A DNA stretch of 64,000 nucleotides from Dastarcus helophoroides (GCA_028583605.1 CM053329.1:3286001-3350000); one strand, 5' to 3'; positions 26,801 to 34,581 are shown, counted from the stretch's first letter. The notes: generated from the sequence alone by a model not told the origin. Numbers and translations are program-made.

Positions 26801-29800
26801 ATATGTAGCCATTTTGGGTGTTCTTCTGAATGTATTCGTAATAGTTCCATCACTGAAAAAAATAAAATGGTTTACAGTCATGCAGCATTATCGTGGACCT
26901 TCAATGATATGATTCTTATTTACTGAATTAGGCTTTTATTTGAAAATCAGCTTTTTAGTAATTATTTTATCATAGCTAAAAGGATAACCTTAAAATATTT
27001 TGGTTCAAATTCGTAGGAGCAAACGAATTCTGTTTTAATCTCAACAGAGAGATTTAGACTAAACATGTTTAAAACGGTCAGATAGCTGCTGCTTTAACAG
27101 CTATACCTCTGTAGTTGTGTAAAAAGGAAATGTAGCCTTTTCTTATTTTTCAATTTAACAGAGTATCGTTTACTCTTGCGATACAATTTACCAATGCGGA
27201 ATAAGGAGAGGACCATTAATATTGCTGAAGTACTCGTGGTTAACTCTTCATTCCAATGATAAATATACAAAGCGTTTTTAAGTAGATTTTCCATAGGCAC
27301 ACAAAAGAACTAAAATGATCGTTTTTTTTCAACGGTTACACCAAGTGCTGTACTAAAATAGAACGAGCCACTTGAGTTGTATAAAAATATTAATCAGTAT
27401 CCTAACTGAGGATCAAAGCCAGAAACTACAGAATAAAGCTAAATTTTTTAAAGTTGTTTCTAATCTGTCCCTTATGATAAAGGGCGCTCTTACAGTTGTT
27501 ACACAAAATCAACTCATAAATTTTAAATTTATAAAAAAAACAGGTTTCAGAATCAATATCCGGTTAATTGTAAAAAAAAAGTAGAAGTTTCGTGCTAATG
27601 CCGAAATTTAAAAATATACTATATAATAATCGCAGTATTTATCACATGAAATTCTCAAATATTTGAGCTTGCTATCCATTTAGGTAACAATTGTTAATAA
27701 GCTTATAATAATGACAAAAAGTTGAAATTTAAAAATATCAAAAAAAAAAATATGTTGAAAAAGAAAGCTGAAATTTCGAGAAAAAAACCAAATTTAAAGT
27801 CGAAATTTTACAAAGTGAAAGAGTAAACTCCAAATTTTGAGAAAGGTAAACCTTCAAAAACTCAATTTGTTTTTAAACATTTTCAAGTTTCAATAAAATC
27901 AAAATTATTTAAAAAAGATCGAAATTTTAACATCATAAATTGGAAATTTAAAAAAAAAATAAATGTTCTAATTTATACACTAGATTTAAAAAAATGAGAA
28001 ATTTTATGAGTTAGACATATTTTAGATTCGAAAATTCATACCGCATTGGAAATTGGTAGCTTAAAATGTAAAATGGTCAGGTTTGAGTTTGCCTTTGTTT
28101 AATTTAGTGATTTTTTTTATTCATATTAATTTTTCTTTTAAATGATTTTAATCTTTGAATTCCCACAATTACGTAAATACTTGTTTATAAATCATGAATT
28201 TTTTTAAAATTTCATCTTTTCCTTAAAATTTATACTTTCCATTTTTAATTATTTTCCTAAATATTAAATTCCACTCGCATTTCAAACTTTATATATTTTT
28301 TAGCAATACCCACTTCTTTTGTAAATTTGGCCCAAAACATTTCGAGAAAATGTATGTAAGTGTTCTTGTCTTAATTTCTTCTATCTTAAAATTCATTTCA
28401 AACTTTCTTTTAAAACATATTTTTGAATTTTTTTTTCCAATTTTACAATTTAAATTTGAGGTTCTTGAGAATTTTTAAACTGCTATTTAAAATTTCACAT
28501 TTTCAAATTTCGACTTTAAACTTCAAAGTTCAGGAAATGCATTTTAATACAAGATAGATCATGATGCTCCTTTAACTTTTATTCTCCAGTTTCAATTTTT
28601 TTTACAAATTAGAGGTTTTTTTGAAAATTAAAACTTATTTTTCATAACTGTAAGCTTGAAGTTTACACTTTCAAGAGTTACGTTTTTCAACAATTTGATA
28701 ATTGTAAATAATACGTTTCTCAAGATATCATATTTAAATTTGAAATTCTTTTAGATTTTTTTAAGTTTCTGTTTTAAGTTTTAAGGTTCACAATTTTCTG
28801 GAACCTTTGAAGTTTTTTTTTATTATTGAATTTAACTCAAACATGTCATCTATATTTTAGAAAATTAGAAATGCATTTGTTTTAAATTTCAGGCCTCTTT
28901 TTGTGAAACTAAATTCTAAGGATCTTTTTTTATGTGGAACTTTATCTTCAAAAAATTATATACAAATCATGTTATCTGAAGCCAAGTAAGATTAAAAAAC
29001 TCAACACTGCTCCATCTCGTTTGAATAGCCAAGCTATCATTTCCAGAGATATATCTCTCTTGGCTGTCGAAACACGTTAGAGCAAGTTTTGTGTTTTTAA
29101 ACTTTCTTGGAGTCAGGAAAGAAGATTTGTAATGTAATGTGTGTAATGGATTTACGTTAGAAATTTTAATTAATTTTTTCGAAATTTAAACTCTATATTC
29201 TTTGTTTTTTTGGTTACGCTGACTGGTCCTTGGTTATATTCAAAAATTGACATACAAATCTTTCTTGATTTTAGGGGGAAAGATTTGTATATCAATGTTC
29301 GATATCATTTCTTGTAAATTTCGAATTTTTCTTATGCTGATGTTTGCCTCTAGTGGTTGCGTAATAAACGATTTCTAGTTTTCAGTATATGTATTTTCTA
29401 TGACGAGGTTAATGGATTTCCAAAATTTTTTCTTCGGTTTCATTCTAATGGTAAGAATTATAGAACTGAGAATGTTACATCACATATGAAGATCTTATAT
29501 TTCCTGAATGAGTTAGAAAACCTAGCTTGCAAAATAATTCGCAAAACAAAAACAAATCTAAAAGCAGAGAAGATTCGCAAAAGAGAGATTTGCGTCAGGA
29601 GAACTGAAGACATAATTTATATACTGATACATACACATCTAAACAACTGATATGCCTTGATGATATGATATTCTTAACTTACCCGTGGTTTACTTCAACT
29701 ATAGAAGGAGTATTAGTACGAACTGTTGTAAATTTTTTTGGGTATGTTAATTTTATTTCAAAAGTAGCTTTGTAGCTGGGTTCATCAAAGCAGGGAAATG

Positions 29801-30287
29801 CCTTCCTAGCATGTACAGGCTCCATCTGTGTTGAGGCCAAATACTTTGTTTCATTTTTATCGTCAACGTAGTAACTCTTGTAAAATCCATACATATCTGT
29901 CTTGAATTCGCCAATATAATTGAAAGTTAGGAAATAAGCGATGGATTTTTTCAATGGGAAATCGGGTGTCAATACTAATATGTTTGTCTTTGGATCAGGG
30001 ATTCCAACAGTAACTGGGATTTCATTCCCTGTAAGTGTTAAAGTCACATTTACAATCTCTTTTACAGCAGAATGAATTTTGATTTCGGAAAGACCATCCT
30101 TTAAGACATAAAGATGGATCTTCACGTTGCCAATAAATTGATCAAGATTTTCATCAAGTGTTAAATCTATGTCGTAATGCTGTGGTATGACCTCATCAGC
30201 AGGAAGTCGGTATTTGCTGTTATCCTCTGTACTAACAGAGTGCCGAAGAAATAGTAAGATTCCACAATAAACCAGAAACAGCTTCAT
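4145..30287 (-). CDS. M1 family GPI-anchored aminopeptidase N-like gene, 13 coding exons (frameshift in exon 2)
   Basis: A zinc metallopeptidase that removes N-terminal residues from peptides at the cell surface; in insects this family is typical of gut brush border. Splicing 30287-29683, 26852-26546, 26447-26258, 26200-26044, 25993-25915, 25239-25074, 15440-15254, 9426-9146, 9091-8904, 5155-4985, 4693-4547, 4491-4407 and 4351-4145 gives about 922 residues. Visible parts: signal peptide (about 1-20), M1 N-terminal domain with STQMEPVHARKAFPCFDEP, GAMEN at about 293-297, HEFTH with E at +19 (zinc ligands about H329, H333, E352), catalytic Tyr in ITYHKG (about 417), ERAP1-like C-terminal half (YYRANYDEDLW, WERF), and a hydrophobic tail preceded by small residues that fits a GPI signal. 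All junctions are GT-AG and in phase, except that coding exon 2 is 1 nt out of frame. Introns of 2.8-9.6 kb are packed with transposons. Confidence 0.93.
4407..4491 (-). CDS. Aminopeptidase coding exon 12
   Basis: An 85-nt exon encoding FETITGLISSMAKAFTTKAQ then IEK. Acceptor AATTTTAG, donor GTAACA. It completes a Tyr codon begun in exon 11. Confidence 0.88.
4547..4693 (-). CDS. Aminopeptidase coding exon 11
   Basis: Encodes YLNYSITKDSGIRLQDADYV, then GVDIVLEFFVNNYNKI. Acceptor TTGACAG, donor GTAAGT, 147 nt. The family pattern here is IRxQD...GxxxVLxFLxxN. Confidence 0.93.
4985..5155 (-). CDS. Aminopeptidase coding exon 10
   Basis: Encodes NLKSIIFCSALRQSNDDLDW, FLWERFLETKVASEK and KTLGCTKKETLLQ. 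The FLWERF and LGCTK motifs are characteristic of the C-terminal domain. Acceptor AATTTTAG, donor GTACGT, 171 nt, phase 1 in and phase 2 out. Confidence 0.93.
5456..5630 (-). mobile_element. Antisense 3'-end fragment of the jockey-like element
   Basis: The reverse complement matches 2751-2880 (for example TTACAACCTATC, AAGAAGG, CTATCCTTGTTTCCG, CCTTTGCGAG) with about 35 bp of extra sequence near the end. It sits in the intron between aminopeptidase coding exons 10 and 9. Confidence 0.75.
5631..8040. other. Intron DNA, nothing recognised
   Basis: Part of the aminopeptidase intron between coding exons 9 and 10. AT-rich; no coding stretch with protein-like composition and no clear repeat boundaries were seen. 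Confidence 0.5.
8050..8525. repeat. Two diverged tandem copies of a roughly 240-bp unit
   Basis: The words TTGCCTTAAA, CTAATATTTCAGAAAC, TTTTCTGCT and AGGTAAAT recur in the same order with a period near 235-245 bp, at 8058-8230 and 8292-8495. Identity is moderate, suggesting an old duplication or satellite remnant. Confidence 0.55.
8904..9091 (-). CDS. Aminopeptidase coding exon 9
   Basis: Encodes KHILDLSEKLYESVAY, then WLCKLGHKECNEEASKKF. The WxCKLGHxxC block is conserved in insect aminopeptidases. An internal CAG|GTAAAT near 9002-9000 looks like a donor, but the reading frame runs straight through it to the GTAAGT donor at 8903. 188 nt. Confidence 0.9.
9146..9426 (-). CDS. Aminopeptidase coding exon 8 (start of ERAP1-like C-terminal domain)
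   Basis: Encodes YYRANYDEDLWSEIASALN, then AGVVDDIMNLARAGQVKYST and PWKAAFDAFSFILRR. YYR-NYD is the conserved entry to the C-terminal helical domain. 281 nt, acceptor TTTTAG, donor GTAAGT. Confidence 0.93.
9828..10114 (+). pseudogene. 5' part of a decayed FLYWCH/MULE-type transposase, split by an insertion
   Basis: A short frame from the ATG at about 9828 reads MSILLTESASGKDLIAYEIC, like the start of FLYWCH-domain MULE proteins. Broken frames up to 10114 include EDVPEMPLKIICKALTYHLP. The continuation resumes after 12449 with FVDLEKAIHAA and GCRFHLLHSWYRKI. The two halves are separated by a 2.3-kb element flanked by TTTGTA on both sides. Several stops and shifts show the copy is dead. Confidence 0.5.
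10121..12448. mobile_element. 2.3-kb TIR element without coding capacity, TTTGTA target duplication
   Basis: Ends: GCAGGCACGTAGCCGGG at 10121-10137, and the inverted GTAGGCATGTAGTCAGGG at about 12431-12448, each followed inward by G-rich sequence. Direct TTTGTA flanks at 10115-10120 and 12449-12454. The interior is very AT-rich with repeated AAATTTCGAAATTTT-like words and no protein frame. A 6-bp duplication suggests a DNA transposon; the superfamily is not determined. Confidence 0.65.
12449..12760 (+). pseudogene. 3' part of the split MULE transposase
   Basis: After a shift, FVDLEKAIHAANTV leads into VWPNVKISGCRFHLLHSWYR and NWLKNTLGLTCLNPNE. This is the conserved MULE block containing a catalytic-type D (VDLEKA) and GCRFHL. 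The frame changes by one base between VDLEKAIHAA and VWPNV. It is a remnant in an aminopeptidase intron, on the strand opposite the gene. Confidence 0.7.
12824..13337. mobile_element. Foldback MITE with about 175-bp inverted arms, TATA target duplication
   Basis: Left end CAGTACGTCCCACCGGGAAT and right end (reverse) CAGTGTGTCCCACCGGGAAC. The arms 12824-13000 and 13165-13337 match along most of their length (shared AAGTACTCATC, AATATTCGCAAAGTT, AACTTCGTTATTTT). TATA flanks both sides (12820-12823 and 13338-13341). No coding capacity. Confidence 0.8.
13342..15253. other. Intron DNA, nothing recognised
   Basis: Lies between the MITE and aminopeptidase exon 7. AT-rich, no supported gene. A plus-strand frame at 15028-15339 overlaps exon 7 antisense and is not protein-like. 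Confidence 0.5.
15254..15440 (-). CDS. Aminopeptidase coding exon 7 (isolated between large introns)
   Basis: Encodes KRFFFGNATDSTKWYVPISY, TTSSKPNATSTLP and GSKWILLKN, the beta-domain link between the catalytic and C-terminal regions. Acceptor TTTTTCAG, donor GTAAAT. Its last base plus CC from exon 8 makes an Ala codon giving AYYRANYD. The 187-nt length fits the phases exactly. It lies between introns of 9.6 and 5.8 kb, and a foldback element begins 46 bp from its acceptor side. Confidence 0.9.
15486..16684. mobile_element. 1.2-kb foldback element with long inverted ends
   Basis: The left end 15486-15790 and right end 16420-16684 are inverted copies. Shared words are GCAGCATTGCTAA, TTGTTATTATTAAAA, CAAACTAAT and TTTGCTAAGAT-AATAATAAC (left form and reverse of right). 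No transposase is present. The left end starts 46 bp from the acceptor side of aminopeptidase coding exon 7. Confidence 0.65.
16886..18471 (+). mobile_element. Non-autonomous Helitron with three internal copies of its 5' head
   Basis: Begins A|TCTAATATATAAAATTC and ends GTTTGCCGGGTCTGCTAG|T, the Helitron pattern (5' TC, 3' CTRR, inserted between A and T). The head sequence recurs at 16886, 17164 and 17442, a period near 278 bp, followed by an AAT microsatellite and the shared tail. No Rep/helicase is present. The T after CTAG at 18472 is the first base of the next copy. Confidence 0.8.
17800..17899. repeat. AAT trinucleotide microsatellite
   Basis: About 33 nearly perfect AAT units with one AAC interruption near the start, inside the Helitron array. 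Confidence 0.98.
18472..18960 (+). mobile_element. Second Helitron copy inserted head-to-tail behind the first
   Basis: Starts TCTAATATATAAAATTC immediately at the CTAG end of the preceding copy and ends GTTTGCCGGGTTTGCTAG with T following. Its tail (18655-18960) is almost identical to 18171-18471 of the first copy, apart from a short duplication of AAATATTTCCTA. Tandem insertion at a Helitron's own AT target is known for this class. Confidence 0.85.
19293..19710. mobile_element. pogo/Tigger-like MITE
   Basis: Left CAGTAGAACCCCGTTGGTTA (preceded by TA) and right, reversed, CAGTAGAACACCGCTAATCC. CAGTNRAACCYCG is the usual pogo/Tigger terminus. 418 bp, no transposase. TA is seen only at the left flank; the right flank is mutated. 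Confidence 0.6.
19844..20160. repeat. Large near-perfect hairpin (inverted repeat about 150 bp per arm)
   Basis: TCCAAAGAA at 19844 and TTCTTTGGA at 20152-20160 mark the ends. Inner matches include CGGCAATTAAATAAATAATT, TATTTCGCCAGCAGAACTGG and TCATCTGCATTGAGATT with their reverse forms. The centre is near 20001. This is a foldback element or a palindromic duplication in the longest aminopeptidase intron. Confidence 0.85.
20773..20940 (+). other. Orphan coding-like stretch of unknown identity
   Basis: A 55-codon open frame with protein-like composition and higher GC than its surroundings: NVILKRTEKSIVVEEAVKSG, LDNLKVTKELRGRGTHKIFC, ATVKYV. It is preceded by a possible acceptor (GTGCCTAG) and includes a possible donor (ACC|GTAAAG), so about 115 nt could be an exon. 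I do not recognise the family. It may be an exon of a nested plus-strand gene or a transposon scrap. Confidence 0.35.
21641..21712. repeat. Short inverted repeat (about 30-bp arms)
   Basis: ATTTCCAGAATAATATTTAA and its imperfect inverse TTAAATATTATTGTGGAAAT flank ACGTGAAGTCCACGT. It could form a hairpin. Confidence 0.6.
22000..22340. repeat. Two diverged tandem copies of a roughly 170-bp unit
   Basis: The words ACTTGTCCCT/ACATGTCCCT, AAAAAAAA-CGTTACGC/TCACGCC and GGTAAAAATG/GAGTAAAAATT occur in the same order twice. No coding content. Confidence 0.4.
22479..22850 (+). mobile_element. Possible Helitron/SINE-type 5' end
   Basis: TCCTTACTAATATTTAAATG followed by GTGTTTGTCTGTCTG resembles the widespread start of non-autonomous insect Helitron-like repeats. 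I cannot see a convincing 3' end, so the right boundary is approximate. Confidence 0.3.
23894..24302. mobile_element. pogo/Tigger-like MITE, second family member
   Basis: Left CAGTAAAGCCTCGATATAAC (preceded by TA) and right, reversed, CAGTAAAATCTCGACATGAC. 409 bp. Both ends continue inward with matching GGAC/GTCC words. No transposase. Confidence 0.7.
24303..25073. other. Intron DNA, nothing recognised
   Basis: Remainder of the aminopeptidase intron beside coding exon 6. AT-rich; no coding or repeat feature that I can support. Confidence 0.5.
25074..25239 (-). CDS. Aminopeptidase coding exon 6
   Basis: Encodes KFENTKPENLWEALQNYTS, then LKLEEVIDNWITKPGYPVVF and DDVVLSQ. The NLWEAL and WITKPGYPVV stretches are conserved near the end of the M1 catalytic domain. 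166 nt, donor GTGTGT, ends on a codon boundary. The next exon is 9.6 kb away across a transposon-rich intron. Confidence 0.93.
25915..25993 (-). CDS. Aminopeptidase coding exon 5
   Basis: A 79-nt exon encoding GASIIRMISHMLGLTKFHEG and LGAYIQ, the helix after the KGAS motif. Acceptor CATTTTAG. The donor is read as GTAGTA at 25914, which is weaker than the others but is the only choice that keeps phase with exon 6. Confidence 0.88.
26044..26200 (-). CDS. Aminopeptidase coding exon 4 (catalytic Tyr)
   Basis: Encodes EFKDWELEKQFVLDQQQ, then PDEISEQFGKITYHKG. The Tyr in ITYHKG is the residue that stabilises the transition state in this family. 157 nt, acceptor TATATAG, donor GTAAAA, phase consistent with both neighbours. 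Confidence 0.93.
26258..26447 (-). CDS. Aminopeptidase coding exon 3 (zinc-binding site)
   Basis: Contains the full gluzincin signature: HEFTH, 18 residues, then E in FLNEA, with WFGDLVTLHWW between. The exon completes the Arg codon left by exon 2 and ends at a codon boundary (VE, donor GTACAA). 190 nt. All catalytic zinc ligands and the general base Glu are intact. Confidence 0.95.
26546..26852 (-). CDS. Aminopeptidase coding exon 2 (GAMEN exon, frameshifted)
   Basis: Encodes RRTPKMATYLVAFLVSEF, then EHTFKIMSALESVLTFKYFD, then AAIPDFAAGAMENWGLVTY. Acceptor TTTTTTCAG and donor ACAG|GTAAG are good. The exon is 307 nt, but 306 or 309 are needed to keep phase with both neighbours. The frame breaks at about 26618-26630, after YFDMNI: the first frame hits TAA at 26615-26617 while the GAMEN frame is shifted by one. 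Either the gene is inactivated in this haplotype or this is a sequencing error. Confidence 0.88.
27550..28980. repeat. AT-rich low-complexity tract of AAATTTC/GAAATTT words
   Basis: Within the intron between coding exons 1 and 2, short words such as GAAATTTAAAAA, TCGAAATTTT and AAATTTCAAA recur irregularly on both strands. The interior of the 10.1-12.4 kb element has the same texture, so this may be a decayed relative. No coding content. Confidence 0.45.
29027..29310. repeat. Dispersed repeat with internal hairpin, also at 38.2 and 57.0 kb
   Basis: GAGATATATCTCTCTTGGCT then CGAAACACGTTAGAG and TTTCTTGG matches 57010-57100. The following part 29230-29305 contains AAAAATTGACATACAAATCT and an inverted AAGATTTGTATATCAATG, and shares AAGATTTGTAT-TCAATTTTTGA and GGACCAGTC with 38260-38300. 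Confidence 0.55.
29683..30287 (-). CDS. Aminopeptidase coding exon 1 (signal peptide and M1 N-terminal domain)
   Basis: The ATG at 30287-30285 follows a splice acceptor (AG at 30302-30301), so the leader is joined from an upstream non-coding exon. The protein starts MKLFLVYCGILLFL, a typical signal peptide, then LPADEVIPQHYDIDL, the usual start of mature M1 aminopeptidases. It ends after the substrate-binding motif ending AFPCFDEP and VRTNTPSIVEVNH. The donor is GTAAGT at 29682; 605 coding nt, leaving two bases of a Gly codon. Confidence 0.93.
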
Positions 30288-30300
30288 ATTGTTAAATAAT

Positions 30301-31190
30301 CTGTAAGAAAAATACAAAATTAAAATCAAGCGTAACGCAGAAATATTGTTAAAAAGATTATTTTATTTGAATATCAATTCATAAAGTTCTGATATTGTCG
30401 GTTTTAAGTACTTCTCAGTTTTGGTGCTTTAAATGAAATGATTGACTTCTAGCACACTTCTAGAGAACGAGCACTCTGCCTTAAATGAAAATGCATCTAG
30501 GAGCCGGCATGAAATGCGTCATTTAAAATAAGAGATTTATTAATCAACATGTTTAATATTTACAAAATTTTAAAAAGAAAATCAATAATAATAATAACGA
30601 AGAGTTGATTTATTGCTATTATAATGGATATGGTAAAAAAATAGAAATAAAAATGGTTTTAACCTAACATTTGAATGGAATAAAATATTAACAATAAAAC
30701 CAATTTTTACTTGCCACTAAATTGAACTTAAAAATTTGTTTTCAAAATAGTTTGAGTAAAAGTCACATGTGGCTAGTTTAAGTTCTAAATAAAACAAAAT
30801 TAGATTCACTGCAATTTATTGTAGTAGAGTACTTCGAGTTATTAAGGGTTAGGCGTCTTCAAATAGCTTTTGTAATTTAATTTCACCGGCTTGAGTAACT
30901 TTATGATATGGATGACCAATGTTTCTATTACACTCTTTTTACTCAATAGATATAGTTATGCTATTTCCCCGCAAAAAAGATAGGTTCACACGATATGAAG
31001 AAATAGTAATGAGGTGTCCTAATAATAATATTATTGAGAATAAAAATAGAATAGTATTACATAAAAAATTAATAAATAGTTATATTAAAAGTATTTTCAT
31101 TTAATGTTATCTGTGTAAGCGTATTAAATATTTTAATGTAAAATTTAATTAGCTGGTAAGTTAATACAATATTTACTAATTCCAAGGTGT
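30301..31190. other. Aminopeptidase 5' intron, nothing recognised
   Basis: AT-rich intron DNA upstream of coding exon 1. A plus-strand frame of 61 codons at 30919-31104 is lysine/isoleucine rich and looks like chance. Confidence 0.45.
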
Positions 31191-31217
31191 TAGGAAATTC
31201 CCTGGGTCAGCTAGTAG
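31191..31217 (+). repeat. Possible Helitron 3' end
   Basis: GAAATTCCCTGGGTCAGCTA followed by GTAG resembles the CTAG(T) terminus seen at 18.47 and 18.96 kb. The start of the element is not clear. Confidence 0.3.
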
Positions 31218-31285
31218 TAAATATATCATAGAAAAATATAAAATATAAACAAAAATATTCCTACCAAAAGTATTCTACATTATAT

Positions 31286-31895
31286 TTATAATGCATTTAA
31301 ATTAAAAAAATAATCAATTGTTTCACTATGATGTCCATCGCAATATACATCTGCCACATTCTTTCTTCTTCGTTTGAGCATGACATGTTTGCATTTTTTT
31401 ATGGTCAGCAGCCTGTTCAAATAATGGAGAAATATGTTTTTGAAGGTTGTCTTGCCACTTCGCCTTTTATTTGCCCCCAAAACAATTCAATGGGATAAAA
31501 TTCGCAATGATATCAAGGCAATCGCAAAACAGTAATGTTGTATTCCTTGCCATCTTTTCAATTACATAGCTCGGAAGTAACATTTACCTGATAAACAAGA
31601 TCCAGCAGTTCATGTTTGCTTGATAACGAGTTGACTTACTTCCCAACTAGAATTAAATATTGGTCCTTTTTGTGGAATGGTGGGTATTTTTTTTGCATTT
31701 TTGGCTATGAAATAAAGCCACAATAGAGTTTTTTATAAACGAAATACAATTTTTGAAAGCCAAAAATATCGCCATGCACAATAATTTTCAGTTTTATTTG
31801 AGGCCAAGTGTAGGGGACAATTTTCAACAAAGTCGTCCTCTTGCCCGATGGATTTTTTAAACCAGTTGTTTTATAATTAAAATTCAACATTAATA
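31286..31895 (-). pseudogene. Decayed mariner-like (IS630-Tc1-type) transposase fragment
   Basis: Broken frames on the minus strand give GLKNPSGKRTTL (31860-31825), then ITVLRLP, YHCEFYPIELFWGQIKGEVA (about 31540-31460) and a C-terminal piece including NVADVYCDG. LPPYHC-x-NPIELxWxQxKG is the last catalytic block of this DDE transposase group. Several stops and frameshifts are present. It lies in the 5' intron of the aminopeptidase, on the same strand. Confidence 0.65.
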
Positions 31896-31899
31896 ATGA

Positions 31900-33031
31900 T
31901 GCGACTGATCGGTGTTGCCAGATGTCCTGAGAGCTTTTCTATTAAATAACGCTTCAAGTTCTATTAAAATGGCATACATTTCAATAAATGTTACTAAATA
32001 TATTGTTATTTTAATAAAAGCATCTACACATTTTTAATGCCCACCGGCAGAAACGATTTATTCATGGGAGTGGCTTAACTATACACATTTGTTTAGAAAA
32101 CGGAGAATTAAAGCAATATTTCATAAAATTTAAAATATGGGGCAGAAATATAATTACCTTCTGTACTATCAAAATCATGCCTTGACAGAAAATTTGACTG
32201 TAATGTTATCTTCTTTGACTAAGGTCTAACTTGCCAAAAAATAACCCAAGTAGCTTAATGTGAAATGTACAGTCATCAATGAATACAAAATATTTCGAAC
32301 TACAAGTTGATGTTGTATCTTATTAACTGTTCAAATGTATTAACTTATAATATAATAATGAATAAGTTGATGTTCATGTTATTGCAGAGAATAAATAAAT
32401 AAAAAACGAATATAACTCACCTCAATACCGCCCATTTCTAAAACTGACTTCGAAGTTGATATTTACATTGTTTGTACGAATAATTTTTTCCAAGAATGCT
32501 ACTTATTTTACATGAAATGTGTAAGGTATTTTTACGTTATACATATTTCTTTTTAACGCTTTACCTTGACTGACGACCAGCTACTAAACATTGCGAAGCG
32601 ATGGCATATAGTACAAAATTATATACACTAATTATTATTGCAGATAAAAACAAAGCAAACGATCATGTATGTAACTTTCTGCTTATAATAAATATGTAAA
32701 GGAATAAAGTTTAAAGTGGATTTTCCTAATCTATTTTTAATTTCTCAAGTCCAATTAATTTAATGCGACATTCAGAAAAGTCTAAAAGAATAATATAATA
32801 ACGTCTACTTGTAAATTATAAATTATGTATGCATAGTTGTCCTTGTAATAATTTAACATACTTTTATAAAGTAGGTAAGTAAATAGCAAAAAAAACGAAA
32901 AAAAAATAGTTCACTTGGATCAGTAATTCTTTTGTGTAAATTAAATGACACCAGTTAGCGAATGTCTGATCCGACACTGAGTTAAATGATATTGTGCAAG
33001 TTAATCTAAATCTAAAGCTTCTCTTACTTAC
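31900..33031. other. Aminopeptidase 5' intron DNA
   Basis: No coding feature seen. A donor-like GGTATTGAG|GTGAGT on the minus strand (about 32420) is a second-choice end for a non-coding first exon. Confidence 0.4.
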
Positions 33032-33099
33032 ATTGTTCAAACATCACTGATAGCATCGCACACGTTACTCTTTACTGAATGTTCTTTTGAATATTTATA
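33032..33099 (-). promoter_or_regulatory. Candidate aminopeptidase promoter and non-coding first exon
   Basis: On the minus strand TATAAATA (33099-33092) is followed 23 nt later by TCAGT, an arthropod initiator match (A at 33076), then about 45 nt ending in CAAT|GTAAGTAAG (donor at 33031). The first coding exon begins at an acceptor at 30302, so an upstream non-coding exon must exist. This is the best candidate I see, but TATA-to-start spacing is slightly short. A donor-like GTGAGT at about 32420 is an alternative. Confidence 0.4.
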
Positions 33100-34428
33100 A
33101 GTAGATAGATGTATAAGAATAACATAAATTATTTTTTTCATAGAACTAATAAATTTATATTCATGAAACAATTCGCTCTTCCATATGAGATATCACAACA
33201 ATAAATTTCCAAAACAAAGTAGTTTGATTTCAAATAACGGCAATGGTGACAGACACAGAAAAGTAAAAAAAAAGACTAATGCAATTGTTTATTGAAAATT
33301 CAAAATTGTTGTCCCTCTTAAGTAGGCAGCGCATAACTTTTATGCAATTTTAACGATTGTGGATTTTTTAGATATTTATATTACTTCTTGTTAATTATTA
33401 GAAAGTGGAATGCTTTTGCGGTACAAAAAGAAAGGTCATAATTTTCAGAACATTGCGACCTTAATATCGTTTCTTTTATATGTGCTGTCTGCAAGGTGGC
33501 TGACATTTAATCAGTTGTTTATAAATTTAAACCTTGTATTTATTCAATTTCGAACTTATTATCTTTTGGGTACTGAAACGAAACGTTTTAACTGGCGTTC
33601 AAAAAAAATATATTGATTTGTAAGATACATATCTGTACTTTTAATTTATATCTTATATTTTTTCTGAGATTGCTAGAATTTGGAAATGGAATGTACAGTT
33701 TAAGCTTTAAACTAAAAATTTTTACAGTAAAGTATATAGGTAAAATTTCTCTAACATTATATTTTGTTCTTGAAATTTGTAGTTGTGCCTCTAAATTTCA
33801 AATTAAAATCATAAACAAATTTAAGATAAGTGCACTTTTGTTTCCCAACGATTTCTTGATTTTAATTAATAAATACTGTCGAAACTCCAAAAATGCGTTG
33901 ACTTCTTTGGAAATAAGGCATAAAAACAACACAAGAGTTAAAGCGTTGCTAATATATAAGATTGTTATCAGAAATTGCTGATTACAATTAATCAGCTCAT
34001 TTTTTCATTTCTATAGGGGATTCCTTAAATTTTACCAATAAACTTTGACGGTAGATTCTGGACGATGTTTATAAAAACATGTCAAACGAAAAGCCTTTAA
34101 TTCCCCAGTTTAAGTCAATAAAGTTGGGAAAAATTAATATTTAATAAATGCCTCCTCAACTCTATCGACCGTGTTAAAACATAACTTGGGATACTATTCT
34201 TGAAAAAATCTCTTACCTCCTTGAAAAAAAGATAATGACATTATTTGACGGCATGAAAGCATTAAACCACGTTTCCCTGAACATAAAGATTTAAAGCCAT
34301 ATGACTTACTTCACTAATCTAACCAATGCACGTAAGAAAAGAATGGGTAGACACAAGTGAAAACTTTAAACTATGATATAACAAATTTCAAAATATTTCA
34401 AAAAAATATGTTTTCAATGTACTAATGT
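33100..34428. other. Upstream intergenic DNA
   Basis: AT-rich. Plus-strand frames of 68 and 122 codons (33410-33616, 33613-33981) are dominated by F, I, K, L, N and Y, as expected by chance at this base composition. I do not call a gene. Confidence 0.45.
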
Positions 34429-34581
34429 TCCGGATTACGCGGCTGTCGGATTAGCCAAATATTGATTTATCCTGTGTCGGATTATCGGGTTGTCGGATTA
34501 TCCGGTGCTCGATTACCCGGTGCCGGATTATCCGGTGGCGGATTATCCGATGTCGGATTATCCGGTGCGGGACTATCCGAG
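34429..34581. repeat. Minisatellite of about 15-bp units (GGTGTCGGATTATCC)
   Basis: About nine imperfect units with a constant CGGATTATCCG core in a local GC-rich patch. The ends are single units with more substitutions. Confidence 0.85.

Noticed and set aside
29357..29650. 97-codon plus-strand frame next to aminopeptidase coding exon 1
   Set aside because: Lys/Arg/Ile-rich with no motif or splice context; treated as chance.
33613..33981. 122-codon plus-strand open frame
   Set aside because: Composition is dominated by I, F, K, L, N and Y as expected in AT-rich non-coding DNA, with no motif and no splice context.
34429..34581. CRISPR-like array
   Set aside because: Units are contiguous tandem repeats without unique spacers, and the DNA is animal.
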